DNA from: Mytilinidion resinicola
Lineage: Eukaryota; Ascomycota; Dothideomycetes; Mytilinidiales; Mytilinidiaceae
Reading direction: 5' to 3'
DNA: 64,000 nucleotides
NCBI RefSeq assembly: GCF_010093595.1
Contig: NW_022985457.1
Coordinates: 489,494 to 553,493 of the forward strand
The number at the start of each line of letters is the position of its first letter. Position 1 is the first letter of the stretch. The notes beneath the pieces were generated by a model, which saw nothing but the letters and a program-made list of their open reading frames with translations, was not told the DNA's origin and ran no database searches. This document shows positions 18,572-32,070 of this stretch, one piece after another. Made by a program: the position numbers and the translations under genes.

Positions 18572-21500
18572 TCAATCCACACACCTTCCCACCCCCTCTA
18601 CTCCCCTCCTGGCTACCGCAACATGCCACGGCACAACACCGTGTCTACATCCCCTGACGCCCCTCAATCGTGCCAACAACCCCAATCCCCGGAACTGGCT
18701 CAGCACTTCCTTCAGCAGATTTTCCGCTGTGCTGCGGCTCTGTGCCGTACTCGTCCAACTCATACTACTTGAACTCCTTTCCGTCCCCGCCCCTAGGTTA
18801 ACACCATCACCAGCACCAGGAGTCGCTGGAAACGGAGATGTAGCAGCGCGCGTGCCGCCGACTGCGCCGACCCAGAGGATGTTGACGTTTATGATGAGGG
18901 GACTACGGGAGGTGGGAGAGGTAGAGGGTGAGGTGGAGCCGGACCCGCGTTTGACGAGTAGCCCGCTGATGAGAGCGGGCCGGTAGTCGATGGTGGAGTG
19001 GGAGTTGTGGAGGCGGTGCGAGAGGATGAGACCCCAGGTTTCATCGGTGACGTCGACGAGGCGGGCGTCTGGGTCTGCGCTAGGGTCTACGGCGTCGGAA
19101 GGGGTCGCCGCGGGCGTGAGACCGTGTTGGTCGGGGGAGACGCCGGGCTGGGGCGTGGACACTGGTGTGGAGGCGTTTGGATCTCTAGAGGGAGCGGCGG
19201 TGGGCATGCTAGGGAGAGTTGGAGTAAACGAGAGTGGCGGGTTGGCATCGACGGTCAGAAGGGTGATGAACAGGTTGAGCTGGGTGGGCGAGGAGGCGAG
19301 GAGGATCCATGCTAGCGGTGGATGTTAGCTTTGTTGATGGTAAGATAGGGGAATAGCATACCTTCGATCTCTTCACGCTCCATCACGCCCGCCTTGGCGA
19401 TGCATATGCGCCAGGTTACTCTCCTGCTGTGTAGGATTTCGATAGTTGTCTGCCAGATCTCCCGTGCGATTTCGTTGAAAGGCCGTCCTTTCGAGTTGTA
19501 CGACACCACCGCCTGTGATTTTCCACAGCTGTCTGTCCATGCCGCTGTTATCCATGCACCGTCCAAGCTGATCGCATATCCGAGATGCATATAAGAGTTT
19601 TCCCGCAGAAGGTCAGCGGGAGGATCCGAAGCAAGCTTGAACTGAATGCTCCTCGGTAAGGCCTCCTCCAACTGGATGGACGGAGCAGAGAAGATGCTCA
19701 AAGGTGTCTTGTCGGAGTTGACCGCATTTGGAGGACATCTGTCGTATACCTCGCGAGCGAGATTCATGAGAGTGGCAGGCTCTAGTACTACTGGTGCGTT
19801 GAAAGAGGCAATGTACTTCATCGGTATGATTTGAAGTACTAGATCAGGTCTCGGGGTATTAGCTTGAGTTCCTTGCCCATACGATCCGAATAATGACCAG
19901 AATGCAGAGCAGAGCTCCCAAAGTGCAACCGGCTCTGCAAACGGGTCGATCATATATATGACGAAAGCATCAATCTTCGAGGTGTCATCTTTTTCACGCA
20001 TATCCAGATACGACTGCGAGAGCTCGTCTCCAAGTCGACGGCATGTCTCCCGTAATTCTTGGAAGACGCTGCGTTTTGTAGCTGGGCCTGTGACTTGCGT
20101 TGGGACTAGGCCTCCCTTGAACTCTTCGATGGCATCGCTTCGAACGTGGGTTCCCAGTTTGCAACCTTCGTACACTATCCCAAGGTTGTTCAAAAACGTC
20201 TCTACTCGAGCTGTAAGTGACTCGCTGTATGGGTACACGCAATACGTTATGATGTTCTTAGGCCCGCTGGTCGGAGCTAGACCCAACGGTTCCCAAAACG
20301 ATAGGGCAGTCGGAAGAAGGTCCCACAGGGCATCTGAACGTCGAACGCGGATATGAGGAGAAGCGACGGGGTAGATCAGATGTCCCGGGGAGCCGGTGCC
20401 GTCCCCTTGTCCATATGTATTCATTCTCCGGGGGACCGCCTTCGGTTGATGTCCTTTTCCAGCCTGGGGAATATCAGGAAAGACGTCCTGGACGCACACG
20501 AATTTTGTAACGTCGCAATCAACTGCCTTCTCGAAAAGCTGCTTGGCGGTATCCTGGACAGTTTTCGTAGGGTCAAGGGCATCTCCTGCTTCCAGTAGGC
20601 GACCAAAACTAGGACCGTTACCAAAGCTAACCTCCTCATTAAGAATGTCGAGCGTCGATGAAACAATTTGATCAGTTAGAATCTGAGCGACCGCTATCAT
20701 GTCCTTGCCACTCAACGGGACCTTCTCGTCAGAAGGAGAGATTTCAATTTGGGAAAGTGTAGTGGGCATTGGGGATAGGCCTGGCGAAGGAAAGGCCAAG
20801 TCTGCTCGAGCAGTCGAGACCTGTCCTTCTATCGGAGAAGGCATGTTGGCTAGCGACCAGTCCCATGGACTAGGTTCAAAGCCTCCAAGACAGGCTTGAT
20901 CGGTTTGGAGCAGAGGTCGGCCAAGAATATGCTCGGTATTATCCCCACCAAGCCTAGAGTCTGCAAATGACGTAGCGGACATAGGAGTAGCAGTCTCGTC
21001 AGCAATCCACTTCCTTTTTGTCGGCCATGAGAGGGCTATTGGCAAAGGATCGAGCTTAGGAGATCGGGCTTCGGGCTCGGAGTCCAAGTCGCCACTCGAA
21101 GTGTCGCTGATGTCGCCTTCATCCAGAGGGAGTTTTTCCTCCATGATGGTCTCAGTCCGGCCTAAGGACCCGCGTAGGTCCAACAAGACCGAGAAACGTT
21201 GGGAAGTGGGCTTCTGGTGTTTCAAGAGGGGTGTCTTGGACTTGCTAGGTGTTGAGGATGAAGCATCTCCTCCATCCGATTCAGGAAAATGAAATCGACC
21301 GTCGCTGTATTTGGAGTCTGCGAGACTCATACTCTGGTTGAAAGCCAAGGGATCAAAAATGCTCCCCTTACGTTTCGCAGGAGTTTGGTGCCGACCTTGA
21401 GAAGTAGCTTGATCGGGCATACCATCATGCCGCGGAAGAAGCTTTTTTATGATCATTTTTGGACTCAGAGGTGGACTGGGGACATGCTCTTCCTGCTCTG

Positions 21501-23714
21501 GACTCTGAATTATTGGCTCGTCCACAGCCAGAACGCGAGTGATTTCCTCTCCAATTTTCTCTTCGGCGTTTCCCTGCTGATGGGGATCTGACTGCAATCG
21601 TTTTCCAGGCCTGAGATCCAGATGTCGGTCGGTGGCATTGCCGGCGAGAACCGCAGATTCAGGGGCAGGGTCCACTTTTGCGTCTTCCTTCTGGTCATGA
21701 GACTCTTCGGTTTGGTTTTGTGGCAAATCCTCGGGTTGCGCGTCGTCGTTCGTTTCCTCCACACCATCCATATCGCCAAAGTCGTCACCATCTGGCTCGT
21801 CAAAGAAATTGAAATCAGCGTCCGTAACTCCATTCCCATCATACGTGTCTTCGTCCATATCTTCAAATAAATCGTCATTTCCTCCATGTAGGGAAGAACT
21901 GAAGTTTATATCTGGCTGTGAATCGAAAGGATGTGAGAGTTTGGGCGACGGTTCAGGCATACCCAGAAGTCCTGTGCCGTCAGTGTCAACTGTTCCTGGA
22001 AGATCGGATGAACGCGGGTTCGAGTCTTGAGACAGCATTCCATCCATACTACCGATTGGACCTGAAATGTGAGGAATATCACCCCCAGAGGAGGCGACAG
22101 GGCCTTGGGGAGCCACTCCATCCGGTGGGGTTGGATAAACACCGCTCACCGCCTGCAGATCGCCCCACGCTCCAGACCTGGAATATAGTGGGGATGAAGG
22201 ATATAGCGCATTAGAATCATCCTTGGTCTGGGCCTCCTCTTCAGCTTGTTGAGCCTTTCTACGAGCTTCTTGCGCTTTGTCCCTTTCTGGTTTATCACAA
22301 AACCATTGCTGCGCCACGTCCAACGGATCTTGATATCCTATCGACTCAGGCGTCTGAAACCAATCCAAGCCCTGGTCCACGGAATTTGGTGAAGTGAAAT
22401 AGTCTTCAAGTCCTGAAGGAGAACGGACTGAAGTAGTTGGGTCCCATCTCTGCATGGAAGCGTCGTAAGAAAAACATAGGCCGGATGGCCAAAGCAGTTC
22501 GCAAGCTTGGTTGGCGAGGGATGGACTATCCAACACAGACGGTATGGTGTCGGACGTAATTTGAATCCTAGCCCAAGGCTTAGTGTTATAGTCATGTACA
22601 AATGAACCTAGGCCCTTTCTCGCTAGCCAACTATTGGTGTAGATTTTCCATTTCTGGATGTCGTCTACTTCATTCCTGATTCTTGGCCGTTTTCGTTGCT
22701 CTCTGACGTTCTCGTCGTCACCGTCAGTTAGTCCTGAGCGCTCAAACCCAAGGAAAACAGCTAGTATACCATTCGGTGCAATTCGGAGAACACTGCCTGG
22801 CTTAAGTTTTGATATTGGCGGTCCCACAGAGCCGCTACCAATAGGGCTGCTCAATTGGTGCATATCAGGTCGCCACTTCGAGATGGTGGATATCACAAGG
22901 GACCCGGCACTGGTCCAATGTACATCCAGAGAAGTCAACCATGATGGCTTGTCTGCGAAGTCTGACTCAAAGCTGTTTGCGGGAGGCTCAGCGATCGAAA
23001 ATGATGCGAAAGTCCGATAGTTCAAAGGGATCATTCCATGGTCTCGAGCTAGACTGTACGATATAGATGCAACAACTGATGACATGAGTAGCTCATATAT
23101 AGCATAAATATCGTACTGCTGTGGCTCGCCACCTCCGCTGAACGCAAGGCTAATTTGAGAATTTGCCTGTGTGGCACGCAGATTTCCTGCCTGATTGGCG
23201 CGAAGAGCGCTTGGAGGAGGATTTGTCGAGGTCGCAGAGTTTGGGGGATTAGAAGGTCGTGCGGGTGCTCGTGCGAGTTCAGCAGCCCTCGCCAATCCTG
23301 ATATTTCCGCTGAATCTCGTTAGTGATGCTCACTGTGCTTAACCTGAGACTTACCATGAAATTCATACCCTTCGAGGACAGGAGATGCTGCAGAGGTCTG
23401 CGTGGCCTTGTCTGGCGTCGTAGGCCGGAATAGCCAGAGCCATGAGCGCGCAGTGTCATGGAAAACTAAATGGCGGGCTTGCCTAAGAGTGCTTTCGACA
23501 GTGCTCAGATCCTCAGATGGGCCTCTTTTCTCATCTAACGGATTCGGAGAGGTAGTTGTTATTCTTTTGAGTGAGAATGCCTGGTATGCGACAGCTTCAA
23601 ATTCGCCCTAGTAAGCAGATGTTAGTACCGCTATCGATCACTTTACAAAGGTACGCGCTATGAGATACTTACGACAGCTTGCACGTTAGTCTTGCAAGTC
23701 TTGAGGAATTCCAT
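18572..23714 (-). CDS. MED13: Mediator complex kinase-module subunit 13 (Srb9/Ssn2)
   Basis: Exons 23714-23673, 23607-23355, 23309-19362 and 19311-18572 give 1660 aa. The product links the CDK8 kinase module to core Mediator and restrains RNA polymerase II recruitment. The N-terminal domain begins MEFLKTCKTNVQAV, then FEAVAYQAFSLKR, WLWLFRPTTPD and YDIYAIYELLMSSVVASISY. A long acidic, Ser/Pro-rich, poorly structured middle (~350-900) is usual for the family. The C-terminal MID/PIWI-like part holds DAFVIYMIDPFAEPVALWEL, LHLGYAISLDGAWITAAW-like sequence, GRPFNEIAREIWQTTIEIL and, after the last intron, WILLASSPTQLNLFITLLTV. It ends near LLKEVLSQFRGLGLLARLRG and PWHVAVA. The tiny 42-nt first exon was fixed by the FLKTC motif and a good GTAAGT donor. 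Confidence 0.92.
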
Positions 23715-24288
23715 TACAAGAGCGTTACCCTCGCTATGGAATGCTCAGATGATACTGTCGAGAAAGATGCAAGCCGTATATTGCTATATGAAGCTTCATC
23801 AACTCCGCTTACAGATGCCCAGCGCAGCGAAATGTAAACCCAGAGAGTATTATAGGCTCCTCAACTCCATGGCATTCGTGCCAGATGTAATCTTTTGTTC
23901 CGTCGGGTGTGTTGACTGCGCAACTTGAGCATGTCGACTCAAACTGGTGAAGGGAAATGGGCCGGGAAGCGTTCCGCCGGGTGCGCCAGCACGTGTCGTC
24001 GGGGCGTATCGCGGTCGGGCGCCCAGTGCGCGCTGAGAATACCGACAAAAGGGTACAGAGGAATATCGATGAGGATTTACAGATGGTCGAGGGAGGCTGG
24101 GGGCGCCTGGAGTCGCGATCTTTGGGCTGGTGGTGGGCGGGCAGCACAGACAACAGTCCGGAGGTGCCTCTAAGCTGCGTCTTGGCTCTGTCATGGTCTA
24201 GCATTCGCGAAAAGTTGCCTCTCGAAAATTTACAAACTTCACCACCATCCCTTCGCATTCCCTCTACAGCTTCTAAGATACCCCCACC
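23715..24288. promoter_or_regulatory. Divergent promoter region of MED13 and ENP2
   Basis: 574 bp between two opposed start codons. It is GC-rich in the centre (about 23990-24130) and holds no protein-like frame. A short TCTACAG…CCCCACC leader precedes the ENP2 ATG. Confidence 0.45.
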
Positions 24289-26551
24289 ATGAAGCTTTCC
24301 AATCAGTCTGCCGTGCCAGTATATACTATCGCCGGCTCAAACACATCTCGACCACTTCCAGACTGGCTTGTTCGCAAAAGGAAACGCAGCTTGAAAAATG
24401 ATCCCGAGTTCGCAAACCGCGTTGAGCTCCTTCAAGACTTCGAGTTTGAAGAAGCCAGCTCCTGTGTCCGAGTGAGCGAAGATGGCGACTGGGTGATGAG
24501 CACAGGTATGTGCTGTAGTCCTTACTATCACACAATATACTCACTATTGTCCAGGAACTTACAAACCTCAAATACACACGCATTACCTCCCACATCTATC
24601 CCTCTCATTCGCGCGGCACACCGACACACTAAACGACACCTTCGTCCTCCTAGGCTCCGACTACACGAAATCTCTCCACCTCCAAACAAATCGCTACCTT
24701 GAATTCCACAACCCCGGAGGCTGCCACTATGCGACTCGGATACCACGCTACGGGAGAGGCCTGGTATATGATCGACAGTCGGCAGAAGCTCTAGTTCCGG
24801 CTGTAGGGGTGAATGCAGAAGGGAATGGCGAAGTCTTTCGACTCAACCTCGAAGTGGGGCAATTCATGAAGGGCTACGAAGTGGATGTAGGTGGCGATGA
24901 TTTCACATCTTCCGGCGGAGGTGCCCTACAAGGCGGAATCAACGCCGGAAGCGTGAACGCAGCCGCAATCGCCGAGGAGAGTCACAACCTGCTAGCATTC
25001 GGCACATCATTAGGCACAGTTGAATTCTGGGATTCGCGATCGAAGAGCAGGGTTGGGATTCTATCCGCACCACCTGGGAATGCATTCGAAGGCAGACCGG
25101 AGATTACTGCACTGCAATTTCATCGCTCCGGCCTCGAACTCGCTGCAGGCTACTCGACGGGCCAGATTCAATTATACGACCTCCGATCCCCCGTACCCCT
25201 ACAGAAGCGCGACCAAGGTTACGGCTACCCGATACAAAATCTCATATACCTAAATCCCGGCATTGCAACCCGCGCACAATCCTCCGGACCAAAACTGCTC
25301 TCAGCCGACAAACGCGTCATCAAAATCTGGGAACCTAACGAAAAGCTCCCCTGGACCTCCGTCGAACCAGCTGTCGGCGTGGACCTGCACCACGTAGAAT
25401 GGTGTCGCGACAGCGGCATGCTCCTAACCGCCAACGAAGGAAAGCAACAACACGCATTCCTCATCCCCCAGCTCGGCCCCGCTCCAAAATGGTGTACGTT
25501 CCTCGACAACATCGTCGAAGAGATGGCCGAGGATCCCGACGACCCGAACGCCTTCAGCAAAAACCATACCGGCGAGGTCTACGACAACCTCAAGTTCCTC
25601 ACGCTCCCGCAACTTTGCGCACTAAAGATCGATCATCTGCTAGAAACGCACCCGGGAACTCTAAAACCATACATGCACGGCTACTTCATCAAGCAACAAC
25701 TCTACGAAGAAGCGCGCCTCGTCGCCAACCCCGAAGTGTGGCAAGAACAGCGCCAGAAATCGATCCAAGAGAAAATCACCAAAGAGCGCGAAAGCCGGAT
25801 CCGGGGCCACAAGAAAGTCGCCGTCAAAGTCAACCGCAAACTCGCCGAGCGCATCCTCGAGCGCCAAGAAAAGTCCGAACGGCGCAGCGCGAAGAAGCTC
25901 CTCGAAAGGCGCGGTGGCGGCGACACCGACGACCTCCCGCCTCCAAACGGCACCGCAGCAGAATCGACAGCAGCCATACCAAAGGGCCTCCTCGGCGACG
26001 CCCGCTTCGCCAGGCTCTTCGAGGACGAGGACTTCGAGGTCGACGAGAGCTCCCGCGAGTTCCAGTCCATCAACCCCAGCACCACCGTCGCCGCCGCGCC
26101 GGCGAAACCAAAGGGCCTCACGGCCGTCGAGGAGGAGGAGCTCGCGGACCGCCGCGGCTCGAGCTCAGACGACTCGGATGACGACAGCGAGGGCGAGCAA
26201 CAGCCGCTGCCGAAGGAGAAGGACGACTGGCGCATCTCGTCGGTGTCGTATAAGCGGCAGCCGGCACGCCCGCAGCGGCCGAAAATGGTGGTGTCGAGCT
26301 CGAAGCGGAAGCCGGCGCAGACGAGGGATCGCTCGTTTGGGGAGCGCGCCGCGGGGTTTAAGGAGAAGAAGGTGAGTTATAGTGGAGATAGTAGAGGGGT
26401 TGTTGGGGAGCGGGAGATTACGTTTGCGCCCGTCAAGGAGAAGAAGGAGAGGCCGAAGGGGAGGGAGGAGAGGAGTGAGAGAAGTGGGGGGCAGAGGCAT
26501 GATCGGAAGGATAGGAGGAGCGCGAGTGGGAATGTGTTTAGGGGGATGTGA
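24289..26551 (+). CDS. ENP2: Ribosome biogenesis protein Enp2/NOL10 (WD40, NUC153)
   Basis: Exons 24289-24505 and 24555-26551 (49-nt intron, GTATGT donor) give 737 aa. It is a nucleolar 90S/small-subunit processome factor needed for 18S rRNA maturation. The N-terminus MKLSNQSAVPVYTIAGSNTS and RPLPDWL, then KRSLKNDPEFANRVELLQDF, is characteristic. A WD40 propeller follows (~60-370; SHNLLAFGTSLGTVEFWDSR, IQLYDLRSP, SADKRVIKIWEP). The Enp2 signature GAFS-like region (PNAFSKNHTGEVYDNLKFLT) comes next. A highly charged coiled region spans ~400-500. The NUC153 box is near residue 558 (ARFARLFEDEDFEVDE). The tail is Lys/Arg/Glu-rich with nuclear-localisation character. It lies tail-to-tail with CYB5. 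Intact. Confidence 0.92.
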
Positions 26552-27124
26552 GGGGTTTTTTGGGGCGGCGATGATATACGTATGAATATGAATATACCCG
26601 GTTCACATTGGCGCTGCACTTGCTATTTATTTTGGAGAAGCTGCATGTGTGTGTGCGTGTGTGTGATGTGTGCAGAAGACAAAACTCTCATTGGTAAATG
26701 CCGAAAGGGGTGACACCGTTTCTACGCCAAAGCTGCGCGAAAGCCAGCCGGCGATAGATTCTAAATACTATGCTCGCGCAAAGGCCATGAGCGAGCTGCC
26801 ACATGCGGCACCAAATCTGCGATCCAGAAAAAGGAGGGGAACAGGGGATTTGTTGAAAAGAAGATGTATAGAAAACCGAAAGGTGGACTTTAAGTTTGAG
26901 AATCGTGAGGGCTGCCTCTAACTACCGACACCGTCGCCTGCTCGCCCGATGATGCGAAAAACCAAGTCAAGCAAGCAAACAGCGTTGCCCGTTCGTTTGG
27001 CGGCCGGCGACCCGCCCCTCTATCTATCTCGAGCGTTATATGACAGCTACCCCCACCTCCCACCTCCGTGCTTCACCACTCCATATTAGTACGTTGCTCT
27101 GGGTTGAATGTCGGAGGGGTGGGT
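26552..27124. other. Convergent 3' intergenic region (ENP2/CYB5)
   Basis: No supportable gene between the two converging genes. A TG-repeat tract (about 26645-26672) and A-rich 3'-UTR-like sequence are present. Confidence 0.5.
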
Positions 27125-27847
27125 TTAGGTCGACTCCTGCTTCGTCTGCAGGTATTGGTAGGCGCCGAAGGCGAGCACGCCGCCGATCAGGATCAGGGCA
27201 TATAGACCGACGCCCAGGCCGCCAGCATCGGAGGAGGAGACGCTGCCGGGTTCGTAGGACTTGGGCTTTGGGTCGCCCTCCTGATAAGACAAACATGTCA
27301 ATATAGGTTCTATAAGGTGGAGCTCTACTCAGGGACAGTGATTCGGCCGAGGTAACTTCTCGGGTGTGTACGGGGAAGGGCGGTGTGGGGTATGCAATTG
27401 GTACGGGGTATGGAGATGTGGAGAGGGAGAGAGGAGGGACTGTACCTGTCGCTTCAGTGTCCCTACCAGCAGGCCTTCGAGGATCTCGCGGGCTTCGTCG
27501 CTGTGGCCGACGTCTTCGAAGGCTTCTGTTGCGTCTTGGCCGCCGACGTCTAGGAGGACTTCTTCTCCACCGCTATACACAGATACGCATTAGCATTCAT
27601 GCAATCCACATCCACTCATTCCAATTCATTAATGTCGTTGTGATTGGCCGGGCTCGGGATATTTGTTTAATAGCCGGACCTGGCCTCGCTACGAAGGTGT
27701 GCGAAGGCGGAGGGAATTGGAAGAGACGTACGGATGCTCATCAACGAAGCTCGAGGCGTTGTAGACCTTATCGTGGATAACGAGGAAGAGGTCCTTCTTG
27801 GTCGCGTGCGCCGAGATGTCGGAATACGTGAACTCCTTGTCTGCCAT
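27125..27847 (-). CDS. CYB5: Cytochrome b5, microsomal
   Basis: Exons 27847-27732, 27572-27446 and 27280-27125 give 132 aa. The heme-binding domain starts [20 protein letters not shown], with [12 protein letters not shown] joined across intron 1 to GGEE, forming the axial-histidine HPGG motif. The second heme histidine lies in [16 protein letters not shown] short linker with [10 protein letters not shown] leads to a C-terminal anchor ([20 protein letters not shown], then [12 protein letters not shown]). The protein sits on the ER membrane and donates electrons to fatty-acid desaturases, sterol enzymes and P450s. The two introns (159 and 165 nt) are longer than most here. The C-terminal exon is too short to stand out as an open frame. 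Confidence 0.9.
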
Positions 27848-28981
27848 TGCTGCCAGCTGTTCCCAACGGAATTTCTGGACGTGTTCGAGTGTAAGATCGA
27901 GGTGTTCGGGGGACGGGCGGGGAGTGCTAGCGGGCTGCTATTCGAGCTGGCGGTGCGTGAGATGGTGAATGGGTAGCGTCAAGTGCTGCGTTGCTGGCGG
28001 TGGACAGATATCGTGGGGTAGGCGGACGGGTGAGGTTCTCGGTGGTGGTCAGGTTTGCGGACAACTACCGTGCTCACACTCCGCCGAGCGAGCCCTGGGT
28101 GCGAATTGGTTCGGGAGATGCGCGATTGGCTGGTCCGCTATCCCACCGGCCGGCACGACTTGAGGGGGCCGATTTTGTTCCGATGGATGAAAAGAGCAAT
28201 TTGATCCGCCGTGAACTGCTGAAAGGAACAATGCTGTACGGGGTCACGCTGAGTCTCTCGCCGCCAATCTACTGTCGTTCAAACACCGTCAATTTACGCG
28301 TTTCGAGGACAGCTTAGTCAAAGAAAGCATCTGCTGGTATCGACTCCTCCACCACGTGTGTGTATCGAGGGCGCCGGAACACCATCCCTCATTCGGATAT
28401 CATGTTCCCTCAGCAGAGCAAACATTTCTCAACGCACCCGTATTGATCGTGCGGGAATCTAGATACCCGGGTGTCTGTCAGACAGGAGCATGGTCGACCT
28501 ATTGCTCTGGGCGTTACGGCTCCGGAGGTTGCGGTTCTTTTTGTTTCGGAAGTAGAGGGCATTCGTCTCCGGGAACTGCTGCTGTCTGATCATCTCGCCG
28601 AGCCTAGGCACTGGCTACAGGGTTGCTAATGGACCCCACAGATTCACTGGTTGAGCTTCTCACGAAGATGGTTGTGAAACTCCATCCTCATCTTGCACAG
28701 AAACAGTAACGTTCATGACTGAATCGAAACTCGTTGATCATTTTACACTATCGAGATGAGATAATCAGGCGCCATGCTCTGCCTTCATGCTTTCTCGTCT
28801 CCAATCCCACATGGTAACGAGGCCAACGCCATGCTACCAAACCAGTTCCTCCGGCCTCCCCCTTTTCCCTTCTCGGTCAAGAATTTACAAATTACGACCT
28901 CAAGATGATCGATAATCAAGCACTACGCTTAACCCCTAAGAATCCACGAAGAGCCTCGTTTTCCAAATAATTGCCAGTACT
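27848..28981. other. Intergenic: CYB5 promoter and HSE1 3' region
   Basis: 1.1 kb without a supportable gene. The CYB5 promoter side is GC-rich; the HSE1 side is AT-richer, as expected of a 3'-UTR. Confidence 0.5.
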
Positions 28982-31442
28982 TCACCTGTAGAACCCCTCA
29001 TCTCCGCCGTCTCCCTGCCCTGCTCCTGCACCTGCTTCCTGCCCTCTTGGCGCCCATCCCGCCGCATACGGGCCTGTTCGTCCAGGTGGCTGATACGCTT
29101 GATAGCCCGCGCCTGGTGGTGGGGGCGAGCTAGGTACTCCCGGCGGCGCATGCGATGGCGGCTGTGGGTGTCCATAGGGGTCTGAGGGAGGCTGCTGGGG
29201 GGAGTATAGAGCATCGTAAGGGGCTCCTGTGGCAGGAGGCTGCTGTTGAGGAGGATAGCCCGGTGGTGGCTGGTTCGCAGGATGTTGGCTTTGAGCGATA
29301 TTTGAGGGCGCGTAGCCTTCGTAGCCGGGCGCGGAGGCTTGTGGAGCCTGGCCGGGGATGAAACTGGCGCGGTTGTCGATGGGGGAGTCGTAATGGCCTG
29401 TGGCGAGTTCTTGGGGTCCAAAGGTTGATTGGGGTCGGCCTTGGCCCACTCGCAATGGCTGCGCGTAGGGATCTGCTTGGGGCTTTGGGCTGGTTCGTTG
29501 TGGTTGTGGCTGTGGTTGTTGTCCTGGAGGGACCATGAAGAAGGCAGGGCCTGTGGGCTGGCTAGCCGGGTATTGTGAGGGGGGCTCTGATGAAGCGCCT
29601 GGAGGTCCCCCGCCATAGAAACGACCTGGATCTTGAGGAGGGGGGCTCTGCGGAGGATAACCTGGTGCTCCTTGCGGTGCGCCATACGCGGCCTGTGGGG
29701 GCGGGGCTCCGTATCCGTATGCGGGCCGGCCATACGAAGGTTGTGGTGGTTGTGACATTGATGCTTCGAGGAGCGACTCGTAGTCGCGGCGAGCCTTGAT
29801 GAACTTTTCGTTGAGCTGTGTGAAGTCGTCTGAGATGATCTTAGCATAATCGTCTTCCAATACGTCAGATTATCCTACCCTTCTTCTGTGAGTATTTCCC
29901 GATGAGTTCAATCAGCTTCGGTCGTATTGCCAGTGTCGAATGGTACAAACTCTAGACTTCGGTCAGTAACAATGCCCCAGCAATAATTTCCATAAGGTCT
30001 CGTACCGTGATCTCCTCGTTGTCTCTCGCGTCACCGTCGCCTGCTCTTGAACTTGTGCTCAGTAATGCCAGCAACTTTTCCACATTCCTGATTTGCGCGA
30101 ATACCTCAGCCTCCATCTGTGCCTCCCTCTCTAGCTCTTCTTTGGTGGGGTCCTGCAGCTTCTCCACATAGTTCAGTGGGAAAATGCCCGTTTGCCCCCT
30201 CAGAGATCCCTTCCACCAATCCTTGTATACCGATTCAAGAACAGCAATGATGTCTCCTTTACGAAATTGTAATTCGCCAGGCTCGGACGGTTGGAAGTCG
30301 AACAGACCTCGTACGCGTGAAACGGTTGCGGCTGTGGTTCCAGATGGTAGTGGCGTTGAGCTTTGTTGAGTAGGCTGGGAGCTTGAATTGCCCCCCGTTG
30401 GGGCATTTGACTTGGCAGCTGATGGCGCTGAAGATGCCTTGTCCTTTATCGAGAGTGCTAGGGCCATTTGAAGCTCCTCTTCCTCCTTTTGCCGGTCGGT
30501 GTCCGTGATTTGAGTTTTCTGGGGTTTGGAGGGCGCTCTCAGGTTAGGATCTAAAACAGAAGTCAGCCTTTGCGCGATATGGAAGACAGCCACTGTAGGA
30601 ATCCGATTCCCGAGAATCAGGTCACGTACTCTGTGATTTTAGCTTCATGTAAGCTCCCTGCATGATGCCCAGATCCGGATCTTTGGAGAACATCTCACTC
30701 CACTCAGCCATTCGCTCCAAGATCTTAGCCTTGACCTGCTGGTGGGTGTTCTGTCCAAGTTGTTAGCCCATTATCACCACGACTATCATTATGCCCGCAA
30801 GACGCCCGGGTAAAGATGTGTTCAAACGCCCCAACAAGGTATGGACATACCCTATCCGCAGCCAACCTCAGAAGCGCTTCCGTGAAGCTCCTACTAGCTA
30901 GTTCTTTGTGCATATTGACTCCGCAGTTCTGACTCAACGCATTTGCCAGTTCCAGTGTATAAAGTTGCACGTTGGCATTGCGATGCGCCAACCGCTTGAT
31001 CATGGCTGCGACGGCATCTTTGGCGCCCGACTCTTGTGAGCCGACTTTGTCACAGACATCCTAGAGACCTCACATGTCAGCCGTTCTGTCCCATATCATT
31101 CCACCGTATGACCCTATATTCTTCCTAGCCTGGTGAACAAGCGACGTGTACGGAATCGAAAGGACCGAAACGCGTGGCGCGGAGTGTTACGTTGGGATAG
31201 GAGCCGGTGCATACCAGTATGTATTCCCAGTTCTCGCTGGTCAGATTCTCGTCGGTGGCCTTAACTACAGAAACGGCACATTAGCTGCGGTTCATAAGAC
31301 TCGAATGACCACATTGATGTCCAACGCTCCAAGCTGATAGCTCCGCAAGGAACCGCAGTCTGATTGCGCAGCTCCGTCCTCTTCACTACTAGAAGCACTC
31401 ACCCACGACATCATCAAAGACGTTCTGCTGAGCTCGAAACAT
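28982..31442 (-). CDS. HSE1: ESCRT-0 subunit Hse1 (VHS-UIM-SH3)
   Basis: Seven exons, 31442-31403, 31264-31215, 31060-30851, 30750-30630, 30550-30006, 29951-29879 and 29829-28982, give 628 aa. Hse1 pairs with Vps27 on endosomes and sorts ubiquitinated cargo into multivesicular bodies. The VHS domain (~5-145) shows VKATDENLTSENWEYIL, MIKRLAHRNANVQLYTLELA, NALSQNCG and SRSFTEALLRLA. A ubiquitin-interacting motif follows (EEEELQMALALSIKDK, ~165-180). The SH3 domain (~220-275) has VRGLFDFQPSEPGELQFRKG, WWKGSLRGQTGIFPLNYVEK. A GAT-like helical region precedes a Pro/Gln/Tyr/Gly-rich tail (~370-628). The start MFRAQQNVFDDVV lies in a 40-nt exon. All donors are GT; the total is an exact codon multiple. 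Confidence 0.93.
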
Positions 31443-32070
31443 GGCTTCCAGGTTTCCACGACTTCAGTCGACCTGTTCGCCCCACGAAGCGCTCTTCTCC
31501 GGGTATGTGCAGTCGAAACGTGGCGGTAGGTTGCGTCAGTAAGGGCAGGAATATTCGTGAGGTTCGAGAGCAAAAATAATGCAGAGGATAGCAGGACTAA
31601 GGAAGGAAAGAGTGAAGCAGTTGCTACCTAGAGGTTGAAGCTGCGGTATTGCGCCTCGAATCCGCACCTGAGCGCGGGCCCCGCCCCGCCTTGGCGAATA
31701 AATCGTCACCGGGCGGCGTCAGCAGTGCGCCTCCTGTGCATCTTCATCGCCACAGGTGAGACCGCGAATATTACCGCTTACGACGGACAGGAACCCCTAT
31801 ACGACATCATAGCTGTTGCACTAGGACTGCAAGAAAGAGCAGAATGACTCCGCCAAGATGTTCTTCATGCAATCCTGTGTTCGAAGGCTCGAAACGACGC
31901 GTGCCGTTTTTGATATTACGGGCCTATCTCCCATCGCGGCGTCAAGGGCATTACTCCAGCATACTAGATGAACTCCTAAAGAGAACCATCTGCCCTCCTA
32001 ACATCATGGACATATCTTACCCTTCTTCCTCATCAATTTCCCTACATTACATGCCCTAAACTACCTTCTT
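31443..32070. other. Intergenic region upstream of HSE1
   Basis: No supportable gene. It serves as the HSE1 promoter on the minus strand and as the 3' side of the next minus-strand gene. Only short featureless frames occur. Confidence 0.5.

Noticed and set aside
26165..26500. Long open frames antisense and alternative to ENP2 (25.4-26.5 kb)
   Set aside because: They are Arg/Ser/Pro-rich shadows produced by the GC-rich, strongly biased codons of ENP2.
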